The notes under the pieces are model-generated. The model saw nothing but the letters and a program-made list of their open reading frames with translations, did no database searches and was not told the origin of the DNA. From Opitutia bacterium (lineage in GTDB: Bacteria; Verrucomicrobiota; Verrucomicrobiia; Opitutales; Opitutaceae), in assembly GCA_016217595.1 (NCBI GenBank), contig JACRHS010000008.1, forward strand, positions 62,001 to 126,000: 64,000 nt of DNA. The letters are read 5' to 3'. Below, piece after piece: positions 1-8,582 of this stretch. Position 1 is the first letter of the stretch; each line of letters starts with the position of its first letter. The position numbers and the translations under genes were made by a program.

Positions 1-1
1 T

Positions 2-256
2 TTCGACGAGGACAATGCCGAAATCATCCTGCGCGCCTGCACGGCCTTGCGGCTGCGGTTGCGGATCACGGCATTGCAGGCCCTGCCGGACGCGGCGCTG
101 GAGGAGGGGAACATCGATCCCGAGCAGTTGAGCGCGGCCCAGCGCAACGCCTTCATGTGCTACCTGTTTCTGGCAACGATTCAGGAGCTGATCATCAAGC
201 ATCTCGACGCGATCCTGCTCGGCGAAGCCGACGAGGAAACGCCGGCCGAAGATTAA
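2..256 (+). CDS. 3' end of an unknown protein (partial)
   Basis: The reading frame is open from base 2 to the TAA at 254-256, so the gene begins before the window. The visible 84 residues are helical and hydrophobic/charged, with a Leu/Arg-rich stretch, then a segment ending in an acidic tail rich in Glu, Ala and Asp. I recognise no family and no catalytic motif. An internal TTG at 47 is unlikely to be the start because the frame stays open and protein-like upstream of it. The gene is followed by about 310 bases without a coding region, which hold a likely 6S RNA. Confidence 0.6.
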   Translation, partial: FDEDNAEIILRACTALRLRLRITALQALPDAALEEGNIDPEQLSAAQRNAFMCYLFLATIQELIIKHLDAILLGEADEETPAED

Positions 257-294
257 CGCGATTCGCGTTTGACGGATGCGAGCTGCGGCCTACG

Positions 295-492
295 GTCTGC
301 CGCCTGACACTCTGCAGCGTTCGAGGTACTTTCAATTAATCGCTCTTTGCCTTTGAAATTCTACGGGAGCCGTACGCGACGGTGGCTTGCTAGGCCGTAA
401 ATCGGAAAGCATAAAGCCGTCCGGAGGCGCCCACCTTATCTTAAAAAGGTCATGAGCCTTTGGGTATACGGCGCAGGCGGAGTGTCACTCTT
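295..492 (+). ncRNA. ssrS: Probable 6S RNA
   Basis: This gene-free stretch folds like 6S RNA, which binds the sigma70 holoenzyme. An exact 8-base closing stem joins 305-312 (TGACACTC) and 480-487 (GAGTGTCA); an alternative 7-base pairing joins 300-306 with 474-480. An apical arm is formed by 365-371 pairing with 427-433 with one mismatch, and by the GAC/GGCT/TGCT blocks near 379-392 with AGCA/AGCC/GTC at 409-421. A GCGCCCACCT box at 427-436 is followed by a small ACCTT/AAGGT hairpin, which matches the 3' side of the central bubble in known 6S RNAs. A weak T-rich run follows at about 490-500. The ends are approximate. The family assignment is by structural resemblance only. Confidence 0.5.
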
Positions 493-567
493 TCACTTTT
501 GTCGGTGGTTCGTTCGGGGCGGTTCCCGTCGCGCTGTTGCGGCGGGGCGGCGCCGGAGCTTTTTCCC

Positions 568-912
568 ATGACCCCTCTTCTCTATCAGTTCCTTCATATC
601 AGCGCCTTGCTGGCGCTGATCGGCGGCACGTTTTACGGTTTTGCCGGGCCGATGGAGAGCCGCAAGCGGGTGCTCATGGTGACCGGCATCGCGAGCCTGC
701 TCATGCTGGCCAGCGGCTTTGGCCTCTTGGCGCGCCAGTACGGCAATCACTTTTACCTCTGGGTCGTGGTGAAACTCGTCTGCTGGCTGGGCCTGTCGGC
801 CTTGGCGGGGATCGGTTATCGGCGCCGCGAACGCGTGGGGCTGCTGGTCGGAATCGCCGTGCTGCTGGCGGCCACTGCGGTCGCGATGGTGACGTTCAAG
901 CCCGGGATGTAA
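568..912 (+). CDS. Small polytopic membrane protein
   Basis: This encodes 114 residues with about four hydrophobic segments: roughly residues 5-25, 33-53, 60-80 and 90-110. It resembles small integral membrane proteins of the SirB/CopD-like size class, but no diagnostic motif is visible and I assign no function. The ATG at 568 was chosen over an in-frame upstream start at 460 because the upstream extension is Arg/Ser-rich, unlike a membrane protein N-terminus, and would run into the RNA-like region. It lies 85 bases before the DNA polymerase gene on the same strand. Confidence 0.6.
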   Translation: MTPLLYQFLHISALLALIGGTFYGFAGPMESRKRVLMVTGIASLLMLASGFGLLARQYGNHFYLWVVVKLVCWLGLSALAGIGYRRRERVGLLVGIAVLLAATAVAMVTFKPGM

Positions 913-997
913 TCATGGGGGCGCAGGCCACGGAACGTTTTGCGGGTTATCCCGCGAACCTACTCTTGGCAGAGTACGACGGGAGCGAGCGCGCCGT

Positions 998-3202
998 ATG
1001 ATCATTCCCGGGCTCGATCCTTCCCATTACGGGTCGATTTGCGGAATCTGGGTGGCCGACGACGGACAGGTGCATCTGGCCGTGGCCGAGGCGGATGGTC
1101 GTCGTCGCGAATGCACGACGACATTGCGGCCGTTTGTGTGGATCGACGGACTGCCCGTGGAGGGCGAAGTCGATGGACTGCACATCGAGCGCTTGAAAGG
1201 CGAGGGCGCGTTCACCCGGCTCGCGCACGCCGATTCGTTCGAGACGATCGAGACCGTGCAGGAAATGGTGGGCAAAGGCAAAAGCGACACCGTGCGTCCG
1301 CTCGAAAGCCAGTTTCTCCTCCAGCATCGCGCGCGCCTTTATGCCGACATGCATTTCGGCCAGCTCCGTCGCTGCCAGCTGGACATCGAGACGGCCTCGG
1401 CCGAGGGGCATTTCAGCGACGCTGCGCGCCCCGAGGATCGCGTGCTGGCCATCGGTCTGCGTTGCGGCGGATGCAATCGCCTGCTCGTGCTGGCGGAGCT
1501 AACCGATGCAGCGGAGAAACAATTGTTGGAAGAGCTCAACGCCGTGCTGGCCGAGGAGGATCCCGACGTCATCGAGGGGCACAACCTGTTCAAATTTGAC
1601 CTCGATTACCTGCGGCAACGCGCCAAGCGCCACGGCGTGCCGTGCGCGTGGGGGCGCTTCGGGCAGACCGCCACGTTTCGCCCGAGCCGACTGAAAGTCG
1701 CCGAGCGTTGGATCGATTTTCCGCGTTGCGATCTGCCGGGACGCGCCGTGGTCGACACCTATTTGCTCGTACAACTCTACGACATCTCCACGCGCGAGCT
1801 GACGGCGTACGGGTTGAAGGATGTCGCGCTGCACTTTGGCATCACCGAGGAGCATGGCACGGAGCGCACCTACATCGCCGGTGCGGAGATATTCGCCGCC
1901 TACCGGCAGGAGTGCGCGCGTTTTCTCGCCTATCTCGGCGACGATTTGCGCGAGACGCAGGGCCTGGCCGATCTGCTGCTGCCCACCTATTTCGAGCAGA
2001 CGAAAACGTTCCCGATTTTGCTTCAGGAGGCGACGCTGCGCGGCACCACGACCAAGATCGATCTGCTCTTTCTGGAGGAATATTACCACGGCCGCCACGC
2101 CTGCCCGGTGCCGCCGGAGATCAAGCCCTTCGAGGGCGGCTACACGCGCAGTTTTCAAGCCGGGGTGTTCAAGCATGTGCTGCATTTCGACGTGGCGTCG
2201 CTCTATCCGAGCCTGCTGCTGCACATCGGCCGCAACCCGAAAAACGATCCCCTCGGCGTCTTCATCCCGCTGCTGCGTTCGCTGCGCGAATACCGGCTGC
2301 GTTTCAAGCAGCTCGCCCGTTCCGCGCCCGATCCGGAAACGCGTGCCGAGGCGCAGGCCCGTCAGGCCAGCTTCAAAATCCTCATCAACTCTTTCTACGG
2401 CTACCTCGGGTTTTCCGGCGCGCGCTTTGGCGACGGCGAACTCGCGGCTGAGGTCACGCGGCTTGGCCGCGAGCTGTTGCAGCTGCTGATCGACGAATTC
2501 ACCAAGCACGGCTGCACCATCCTGGAGGCCGACACCGACGGAATTTATCTCTCCTCGGACCGCCATTTCACCGAGCCCGAGGCGCTGCTCGCGCTCGTGG
2601 CGCCGGTGCTGCCGGCCGGCATCGAGCTGGAATACGACGGCCGCTACACCGCGATGTTTTGCTACAAGGCAAAGAACTACGCGCTCTGCGACGGCCATAA
2701 AATCATCCTGCGCGGCAGCGCCCTCCGCTCCCGTGGCATCGAACCCTTTCTTCGCCAACTTACCGACCACGCGATTCGTTTTCTCCTCGGCATGGAGGAC
2801 GAGTCGCCGCTCAAGTTGTACGAACAATTGCACCGTCGCATCCGCACCCGTGACGCCACAGTGGACGAGCTGGCGAAGACCGAGACCCTCAGTCAGAACG
2901 CCGAGGCCTACCAGCGCTTCATCGCCGAGGGCGGCAAACCTCGCCGTGCGGCGGCCGAGGCGGCGTTGCAACAGACGCCGCTGCCGCGCATGGGCGACCG
3001 CATCACTTATTACATCGGCCCGAAGGCGAAAGGACAGAGCAACGACTGGCAGCGCGCCCGGTTGGTGTCGCTCTTCGACAGCGCGGCAGCGCCCTACGAT
3101 CCGGAGTACTATCTCAAGAAATTGGACGACTGGCTGGAGCGCTACGGTCCGTTCCTCGGACTGAAACCGGCGACCGCACAAGAGGAGCTCGATTTCGGAT
3201 GA
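998..3202 (+). CDS. Family B DNA polymerase with 3'-5' exonuclease
   Basis: This 734-residue protein carries the full set of family B polymerase motifs. The proofreading exonuclease has Exo I (DIET, D129/E131), Exo II (N196 to D201) and Exo III (Y312, D315/D316). The polymerase has motif A (DVASLYPS, D398), motif B (KILINSFYG, 460-468) and motif C (ADTDG, D512/D514). Motif C has Gly where most family members have Ser after DTD. The protein is slightly shorter than E. coli Pol II, and the N-terminal 110 residues are less conserved. Most bacteria rely on C- and A-family enzymes, so this is probably an accessory or repair polymerase. Its TGA overlaps the ATG of the next gene, which implies translational coupling. 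Confidence 0.9.
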   Translation: MIIPGLDPSHYGSICGIWVADDGQVHLAVAEADGRRRECTTTLRPFVWIDGLPVEGEVDGLHIERLKGEGAFTRLAHADSFETIETVQEMVGKGKSDTVRPLESQFLLQHRARLYADMHFGQLRRCQLDIETASAEGHFSDAARPEDRVLAIGLRCGGCNRLLVLAELTDAAEKQLLEELNAVLAEEDPDVIEGHNLFKFDLDYLRQRAKRHGVPCAWGRFGQTATFRPSRLKVAERWIDFPRCDLPGRAVVDTYLLVQLYDISTRELTAYGLKDVALHFGITEEHGTERTYIAGAEIFAAYRQECARFLAYLGDDLRETQGLADLLLPTYFEQTKTFPILLQEATLRGTTTKIDLLFLEEYYHGRHACPVPPEIKPFEGGYTRSFQAGVFKHVLHFDVASLYPSLLLHIGRNPKNDPLGVFIPLLRSLREYRLRFKQLARSAPDPETRAEAQARQASFKILINSFYGYLGFSGARFGDGELAAEVTRLGRELLQLLIDEFTKHGCTILEADTDGIYLSSDRHFTEPEALLALVAPVLPAGIELEYDGRYTAMFCYKAKNYALCDGHKIILRGSALRSRGIEPFLRQLTDHAIRFLLGMEDESPLKLYEQLHRRIRTRDATVDELAKTETLSQNAEAYQRFIAEGGKPRRAAAEAALQQTPLPRMGDRITYYIGPKAKGQSNDWQRARLVSLFDSAAAPYDPEYYLKKLDDWLERYGPFLGLKPATAQEELDFG

Positions 3203-4728
3203 CAACGGTGCCGCAGACAGCCTGGCAGCGGTGGAGCGGGCGCGGCCTGTGGCTGTTGCTGCTCATACTGCCGGCAGTGTTGTATTGGAGCTCCATCTGG
3301 ACGCGTTTTGGGTTGCGGGACGATTATTCGGTATTGCGTGAGGTACTGGATGAGCCGGGCAAAATTTATGCTTTCAGCACCTCGCAGGGCCGGCCGGTTT
3401 ACGGGCTGTTATTGGAGCCTTTGTTTGCCGCGTTCGATGACATCGACGATCTCCCGTGGGCGCGTCTGACCGGAGCGTTGTGCTACGGTCTGCTCGGCGC
3501 CGCGCTTGCGATCGTGCTCGAGAAGAAGCTGCGGTGGTCGCGGGCGCAGGCGGTGATGGCGGGAGCGTTGCTCGCGCTGTTGCCTTCGGTGCAGATCAGT
3601 TTGCTTTGGGGTATCTGCTGGCCCCACGCCCTGGCCGCGGTGATCGCGTTGATTTCTTTCGTAGTGGCCCAGCGTTCCTTCGCCGCGCACACGAGTTTCC
3701 GCCGGGTGGCCGGAGCGTCGTTCGCGGTGGTGTTGTTGCTCGCCGCCATCCTGATTTATCAACCCAACGCGCTCTTTTACGCCGTGTTGATGGCGGCCGG
3801 GTTGTTAGCCCCTGGCAACCGCCAGACCTGGGCGCGACTACGCCTGATGATTGCACACATTGCGATGGTTGTGCTGGCGTTGTTGGTGGCGTTTGCAGTG
3901 ACCAAGGCGCTCTTTTCCGAGGGCGTTTTCCGACCCTCGCCGCGCGTGGTGCTCGACCTGGAATGGCTGGAGAAAATCATCTGGTTTGCGCGCGAGCCGC
4001 TGGACAACGCGCTCGCGCTTTTCGTGGTCGACGATTTTGCCGGACGCACGGAGCCGTGGCACAGCTTGATGGCCTCGTTGGTCGCCATCGCGATTACCGG
4101 CGGTGGTTTTATCGAGTGGCGACGACGCGGAATGGCCGCAGCGCTGCTGTGGTGGGGCGGGGGTGTGACTCTGGCGATTTTAACGTACGCGGTGAGTTTC
4201 GTCGCCCGTGAACGCTGGCCAACCTATCGAACCATTCTTCCGCTATCCGCGGTGACATTGATCTTTTTTGTCCGTGCCATGGGGCTGGTGGCTGAGCAAT
4301 GGCCGCGTCGGGGCTGGCAGCTGGTGACCATGCTGGCCGTCGTGTTTTTGGCGGGTGGGGCCTATATTGCCCGCTCGACGAGCCGGCTCGCCATCTCCGA
4401 ATGCCAGGCGCAGGAGCTGCTCCGCGTGCAGCGGGTCGCAGCCTCGCTCGATCCGGTAAAACGTCCGCGGGTGTTTGTGCTGCTGCCCCGTCCGCGAGAG
4501 TCCAACTGTGCCGTGCGTTATCTTGACGAGTTCGGTTCCCTCTCGGCCGACTGCGATTGGTGTGCCAAGGAGATGCTTTTGTTGCTGCTCAAGGAGCGTT
4601 ACCCCGAGCGTCCGGATTTGCCCAGGCGGATGCGGTTTTCGTTCGGCAACTTTCGTCCCCGACTCGGCGTGTGGGATCAGGTGGTCGATTTGCGGATCCC
4701 TCGGCGTGGGGCGGCGCCCAAGCAATGA
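3199..4728 (+). CDS. Polytopic membrane protein, GT-C-like
   Basis: This 509-residue protein has about ten to twelve hydrophobic segments and a soluble C-terminal tail of about 120 residues. An Arg-Asp-Asp motif lies in the first extracytoplasmic loop (near residues 38-41). That layout is typical of GT-C-fold lipid-dependent glycosyltransferases and related membrane proteins, but the match is architectural only. The ATG overlaps the stop of the polymerase gene by four bases, so the two are co-translated, although no functional link is evident. The tail holds several Cys residues (near 400, 434 and 450-453). Confidence 0.7.
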   Translation: MTTVPQTAWQRWSGRGLWLLLLILPAVLYWSSIWTRFGLRDDYSVLREVLDEPGKIYAFSTSQGRPVYGLLLEPLFAAFDDIDDLPWARLTGALCYGLLGAALAIVLEKKLRWSRAQAVMAGALLALLPSVQISLLWGICWPHALAAVIALISFVVAQRSFAAHTSFRRVAGASFAVVLLLAAILIYQPNALFYAVLMAAGLLAPGNRQTWARLRLMIAHIAMVVLALLVAFAVTKALFSEGVFRPSPRVVLDLEWLEKIIWFAREPLDNALALFVVDDFAGRTEPWHSLMASLVAIAITGGGFIEWRRRGMAAALLWWGGGVTLAILTYAVSFVARERWPTYRTILPLSAVTLIFFVRAMGLVAEQWPRRGWQLVTMLAVVFLAGGAYIARSTSRLAISECQAQELLRVQRVAASLDPVKRPRVFVLLPRPRESNCAVRYLDEFGSLSADCDWCAKEMLLLLLKERYPERPDLPRRMRFSFGNFRPRLGVWDQVVDLRIPRRGAAPKQ

Positions 4729-4815
4729 AATGTCGGCATGGCGGATCATTCGCCAGCTGGTGCGGTCGAAGGAAGCGGTCTTGAGAATCCCAACCATCAA
4801 ACTACATTCCTTCGC

Positions 4816-5328
4816 ATGAAAGCGCTGTTCTCTCTCTTTCTCGGCTTGAGCCTGGTGACGGGTGCACACGCGGAAATCTTTGGCCCGCGGGTGGCGGGCG
4901 GTCGGGGACCGCATATCGCGCACGGCGGTCATTCGCGAATGGCGCCCCATGCTTTCTTTGCTGGCAACGTGCACGGGCCGCATTTCGGACTGGCTGGCCA
5001 TGGGCGTCATCACGACGCGCATTGGCGTTTCGGCTATGGTTGGACGGCGCCAGTGGTCGGTTTTTCCCTCGGCTATTACGATGATTTCTATGGCAGCTGG
5101 TATGGCGGGCCGCGGTGGAATCGTTGGGCGGGCTGGTACGATGTCCCAGTTTATCGGCCGCCGACACGGATCGTGGCTGCTCCTTATTATGCCAACAGGG
5201 TGACAGCGTACGCGGCTGGTTCCGGCACAACGCAACGCGTCTACGACGATATCCGGGATTCGCGTTCGCCGGAACAATTGCGGGCGATTTATGGCGCGCA
5301 GGCCGAGATGCTCATCCGCAGTCAATAG
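4816..5328 (+). CDS. Secreted His/Gly/Tyr-rich protein
   Basis: The ATG at 4816 gives 170 residues beginning with a clear signal peptide: MKALF, then a Leu/Ser-rich core ending in AHA-E near residue 19. The mature part is very rich in Gly, His, Trp and Tyr, with many HGG, GHG and GWY-type clusters up to about residue 125. A charged C-terminal helix of about 45 residues follows, containing RSPEQLRAIYG. The composition suggests a periplasmic or surface protein that could bind metal, but no family is recognised. An upstream in-frame ATG at 4738 would bury the signal peptide, so it was rejected. Confidence 0.7.
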   Translation: MKALFSLFLGLSLVTGAHAEIFGPRVAGGRGPHIAHGGHSRMAPHAFFAGNVHGPHFGLAGHGRHHDAHWRFGYGWTAPVVGFSLGYYDDFYGSWYGGPRWNRWAGWYDVPVYRPPTRIVAAPYYANRVTAYAAGSGTTQRVYDDIRDSRSPEQLRAIYGAQAEMLIRSQ

Positions 5329-5343
5329 CCCTCGCGACTTCTC

Positions 5344-6084
5344 ATGCTCGGTTCTGCCTCAAACCTCTTTCCTCTGGGGCAGAGCCGTATCTGTCAGCTG
5401 CGGCGGGAAAGTCGCACGGACCGGGCCGCCGTGGTGACCATCGCGGCCGATGATTTCGCGGCGGTGCAGGCGGATGCCTTGCGCAGCTTCGGCGAAAACG
5501 AACGCACCTATTGGCAACGCGATCTCGCGCCACGTCGCCGGCAGAGCTTTTTACTCGGTCGCGTGGCGGCGCGGCGGGCGTTGCACTTGCTGGGGCAGGA
5601 GCCGGATGCGGCGGGCGGGATTGGCATCGGAGTGTTTGGGCAACCGGTCGTGCATGGCGGCGGCAGCTGGGCGGTGAGCATTGCACACTCCGACGCCGGA
5701 GCGGCGGCCGTAGCCTTCCCGGCGGGGCATCCGCTGGCGCTTGATCTCGAATTCTTGCAACGCGACCAACTGGCGGCGGTGCAGACCATGCTGACGACCG
5801 AGGAACATGAGCTGGTGAAAACGTTGGCGCGCGGAGATGCGGCGCGGGAGCGCCTCGTTAGTTTTATCCTTTGGAGTGCGCGCGAAGCGGTATCGAAGGT
5901 TCTCGGATGCGGCCTCGTTTGCTCAGGGCATATACTGACCGTGAAGACATTGGAGGCTGACAATGCCGGCGGCTGGCGCGGCGAATACAGCCACCTTGGG
6001 CAATGGGCGTTCGCGGCGGTCGCGCACGGCGAACATCTACTGGCACTGGTCCACCCGAAGCGCACGGCGCTCGGGTGGGAGTGA
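5344..6084 (+). CDS. 4'-phosphopantetheinyl transferase superfamily protein
   Basis: This is a 246-residue Sfp-type enzyme, expected to transfer phosphopantetheine from CoA to a Ser of a carrier protein. Key motifs are visible: SIAHSD (near residues 115-120), LALDLE (the usual GxDxE metal site, near 132-137) and WSAREAVSKVLG (the W-S-x-[KR]-E-A motif, near 178-189). Lys is replaced by Arg in that last motif, a tolerated change in the family. No polyketide or peptide synthetase lies in the window, so its target is elsewhere. It starts 15 bases after the secreted protein gene and converges on the YebC gene, with an 11-base gap. Confidence 0.75.
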   Translation: MLGSASNLFPLGQSRICQLRRESRTDRAAVVTIAADDFAAVQADALRSFGENERTYWQRDLAPRRRQSFLLGRVAARRALHLLGQEPDAAGGIGIGVFGQPVVHGGGSWAVSIAHSDAGAAAVAFPAGHPLALDLEFLQRDQLAAVQTMLTTEEHELVKTLARGDAARERLVSFILWSAREAVSKVLGCGLVCSGHILTVKTLEADNAGGWRGEYSHLGQWAFAAVAHGEHLLALVHPKRTALGWE

Positions 6085-6095
6085 GTCCAGGCGAA

Positions 6096-6827
6096 TTACT
6101 TTACCGCGGCCCAGACGCGCTGCACGTCGTCGTGGTCTTCGAGTGACTGGAGGAACTCGCCGACTTCGGCGCGTTGGGTGTCGTCGAGCTCGGGAAAGGT
6201 TTTGGCCACATAGCCAATTTCACTCGTGATCACGGACCAGCCATTGTTCTTGAGCCAGGTCGAGGCGGCGTGGACGGCGGTGCGGTCGGTGAGAAAACGC
6301 GCGCCGGTGCTGCCCTCGGGGATGTCGTCGTTTTGCAGATGGGTGAGCGGCTCGAAATCGTTGGCACCGGCTTCGATGGCGGCGGCCTCCAGATCGACGT
6401 CGGCCTTCGGCTGATGGGCTTCGACGATGCCGACGTGGTCAAAAAGGAATTTGTTGCTGCCGGCATTGCCGAGCACGCCGCGCTTGAACAGCACGCGAAT
6501 TTCGCCCGCCGCGCGGTTATGGTTGTCGGTCATCACCTCGACGATCACGGGCACTTTGTGGGGCGCATAGCCTTCGTAGACGACATGCTCCAGCGTGGTC
6601 TTGTCGTCGCCGCCGCCGACGCCTTTTTTGATGGCCCGCTCGATGACGTCGCGGGTGACGCTTTGCTTTTTGGCTTTTTCAACGGCGGCGAAGAGGCGGG
6701 CGTTGGCCGCGATGTCACCTCCGCCGAGTTTGGCGGCGACGGTGATTTCTTTGACGATTTTGCCGACCGTTTGCCCCTTCTTGAGGTTAACGATAGCGCG
6801 TTTTGCGTGAAGCCATTGGCGTCCCAT
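6096..6827 (-). CDS. YebC/PmpR family regulator
   Basis: This 243-residue protein matches the YebC/TACO1 family, whose members act as transcriptional regulators or as translation factors that relieve ribosome stalling. Visible family features include DNHNRAAGEIR (near residues 100-110), the KRGVLGNAGSNKFLFD block and the central VYEGYAP segment. The N-terminus reads MGRQWLHAKRAIV, as in the YeeN-like branch, rather than the MAGHSKW of classical YebC. Length and domain order are normal. It is monocistronic and converges with the phosphopantetheinyl transferase gene. Confidence 0.85.
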   Translation of the reverse strand: MGRQWLHAKRAIVNLKKGQTVGKIVKEITVAAKLGGGDIAANARLFAAVEKAKKQSVTRDVIERAIKKGVGGGDDKTTLEHVVYEGYAPHKVPVIVEVMTDNHNRAAGEIRVLFKRGVLGNAGSNKFLFDHVGIVEAHQPKADVDLEAAAIEAGANDFEPLTHLQNDDIPEGSTGARFLTDRTAVHAASTWLKNNGWSVITSEIGYVAKTFPELDDTQRAEVGEFLQSLEDHDDVQRVWAAVK

Positions 6828-6904
6828 GGGGGTAGGGAGTTAGTGGGCTGTTTGGGCTTGGGCAATGCGGAAGCGCGGGGGGCGCGAAATTTTTCGCGGC
6901 GCGC

Positions 6905-7807
6905 TCAGCGGGTGTTATTAACCTTCATCGCATTCAGGAATTCCACCGGGGCGAAATCGTCGGAAAGCACCTTGGCTTGCTTCATTTCCGCGGCCGAGGG
7001 GTGCGGAACGCGCTCGCGGCGTAGAGTGGCGAAATCGAGCCGGCCCTGCATCGGCGGGCGGAGGAACTCTTCGTCTTTTGCCCACTGTTTCGCATCGAGG
7101 ATGGAGGGCTCGGTGTAGTTGACGGCGCAGGCGATCACGTTGCCGGTGCCCGCGGTGGAGAAAAGCACGACCTGCGGAAACACGGCGCAGATGGTTTTGA
7201 TGTCGGAGTAGTAAAGCTCGTTGCCGGCGTGCAGATTGCTGATGAACACACCGCGTTCGCTCAAACGGGCGGCGCATTCCCGATAAAACTCCTCGGTCTT
7301 GAGGTGGGGCGGCACATAGCCGCCGCGAAAGGCGTCGAGGATCAGCCAGTCCCATTTTTCTTTGCTGCGTTTCACGAAGAGACGGCCGTCCTGGATCGTG
7401 ACCGGCGTCTGCGCCGTCGGTCTAAAGCCCAGGTGGGATTGGCACAGTTCGAAGACCTTGGGATCGAGTTCGGCGGTTTGCAGCAACGTCTGCGGGTAGC
7501 TGGCGGCGAACAGCCGGTGGAAACCCGCGCCACCCAGTCCGACCATGAGTACGCGCTCGGGCCGGGGCTGGAAGAAAAGCGCGGAGTAGAGCGTGCGGGT
7601 GTAGCGCACGACGAGTTGTTGCGGGTCGCTTAAATCCACCGCCGACTCCAGCGCCTCGCCGCCGTGGGCGCGCGCGCGCAGTTCGACCACGGTCCCGCGT
7701 TTTTCGACGGTGAGATTGTTATAGAGCGAATCAAAATTCTGGACGTAGTCGGGCTCGGCGGCACCGACGGCGACGGCCGTCAGGCAGAGGCTGAGGAGGC
7801 GTTTCAT
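6905..7807 (-). CDS. Spermidine synthase-like methyltransferase-fold protein
   Basis: This encodes 300 residues with a signal-like N-terminus (MKRLLSLCLTAVAVGAAEP), then a Rossmann-type spermine/spermidine synthase domain. VLMVGLGGAGF (glycine-rich loop), TAELDPKVFEL (acidic strand) and WDWLILDAF are visible. The polyamine-binding residues of true SpeE are not obvious, so aminopropyl transfer is uncertain. Its ATG overlaps the TGA of the upstream membrane gene by four bases. In many bacteria the two parts are one fused MFS/spermidine-synthase protein; here they are separate coupled genes. Confidence 0.75.
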   Translation of the reverse strand: MKRLLSLCLTAVAVGAAEPDYVQNFDSLYNNLTVEKRGTVVELRARAHGGEALESAVDLSDPQQLVVRYTRTLYSALFFQPRPERVLMVGLGGAGFHRLFAASYPQTLLQTAELDPKVFELCQSHLGFRPTAQTPVTIQDGRLFVKRSKEKWDWLILDAFRGGYVPPHLKTEEFYRECAARLSERGVFISNLHAGNELYYSDIKTICAVFPQVVLFSTAGTGNVIACAVNYTEPSILDAKQWAKDEEFLRPPMQGRLDFATLRRERVPHPSAAEMKQAKVLSDDFAPVEFLNAMKVNNTR

Positions 7808-8487
7808 GGTTTGGTGGGTGAGGCGGGGGCGGCGGCGCGGAGCAGGGCGATCAGACCGGTGAGACTGAGGATCGCGACCGCAAGCCACCCGTAGAGCAGC
7901 GTGGAGACGCGGAAACTCGGAATGAGCGCGAAGGCCGTCAGCATCACGCCCGCGATGTTGCCCAGGGTGCTGACGCCGTAGACCACACCCGAGGCGGCGC
8001 CTGGCGCGGTGCCGCGTTGGGCGAGGTAATGCACGCATTGCGGCCCAAAAGTGGAGAGCATCGTCACCGGCAGAAAAAAGAGTCCGATGCAGGCGATCAG
8101 CAATCCCGTGCTCGAATCGCCGAACGCGAGCTCGATGCGATTGAGCAGGAGCCGGCCCAACACTGCGGTGAACGCGAGCGCGCCCACGGCGAGCGCGGCT
8201 GTCGTCGCCTGGAGTCGAAAGCGCCGGGCGGGGGCGACATTGCTGATCCAGCCGCCGAGCATCGACCCGATGCTGAACGCCGCGAGAAACGTGGAAATCA
8301 GCCACGCCCAGACGATGATCGAAGAGCCGAAGTGCGGGTTGAGCAGGCGCGAGGCCAGCAGTTGAAAGCCCATGCTGAGAATACCGAGGACGACAACGAG
8401 GGCGTAAAAAGCGATGAGCGACACGAGGAGGTGGAGGTTGAAGGACGCAGATGCGGTGAGGGCGGAGCTGATATGGTGGCGGTGCAT
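7804..8487 (-). CDS. Membrane half of an MFS/spermidine-synthase pair
   Basis: This 227-residue protein has about six hydrophobic segments. The FGSSIIVWAWLISTFLAAFSIGSMLGG region resembles the N-terminal transmembrane half of fused MFS/spermidine synthase proteins. It ends with a short PASPTKP tail whose stop codon overlaps the start of the synthase-like gene, so the fused product is split in two here. Substrate and direction of transport are unknown. An N-terminal extension of the downstream frame runs antiparallel through this region but is not protein-like. Confidence 0.7.
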   Translation of the reverse strand: MHRHHISSALTASASFNLHLLVSLIAFYALVVVLGILSMGFQLLASRLLNPHFGSSIIVWAWLISTFLAAFSIGSMLGGWISNVAPARRFRLQATTAALAVGALAFTAVLGRLLLNRIELAFGDSSTGLLIACIGLFFLPVTMLSTFGPQCVHYLAQRGTAPGAASGVVYGVSTLGNIAGVMLTAFALIPSFRVSTLLYGWLAVAILSLTGLIALLRAAAPASPTKP

Positions 8488-8582
8488 GCGGTTGGCAATC
8501 CTCCGGCTTGCCGCCGCCCGGGAAACCGCTGTGCCTCTGGCGCGGACGTGAATTCAGTGTAAGTTCGCCGACCGCCTTACCC

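Noticed and set aside
1499-3205. Long open frame on the minus strand opposite the polymerase
   Set aside because: It is a GC-driven shadow of the polymerase gene, has no domain pattern, and its low-complexity sequence follows the codons of the real gene.
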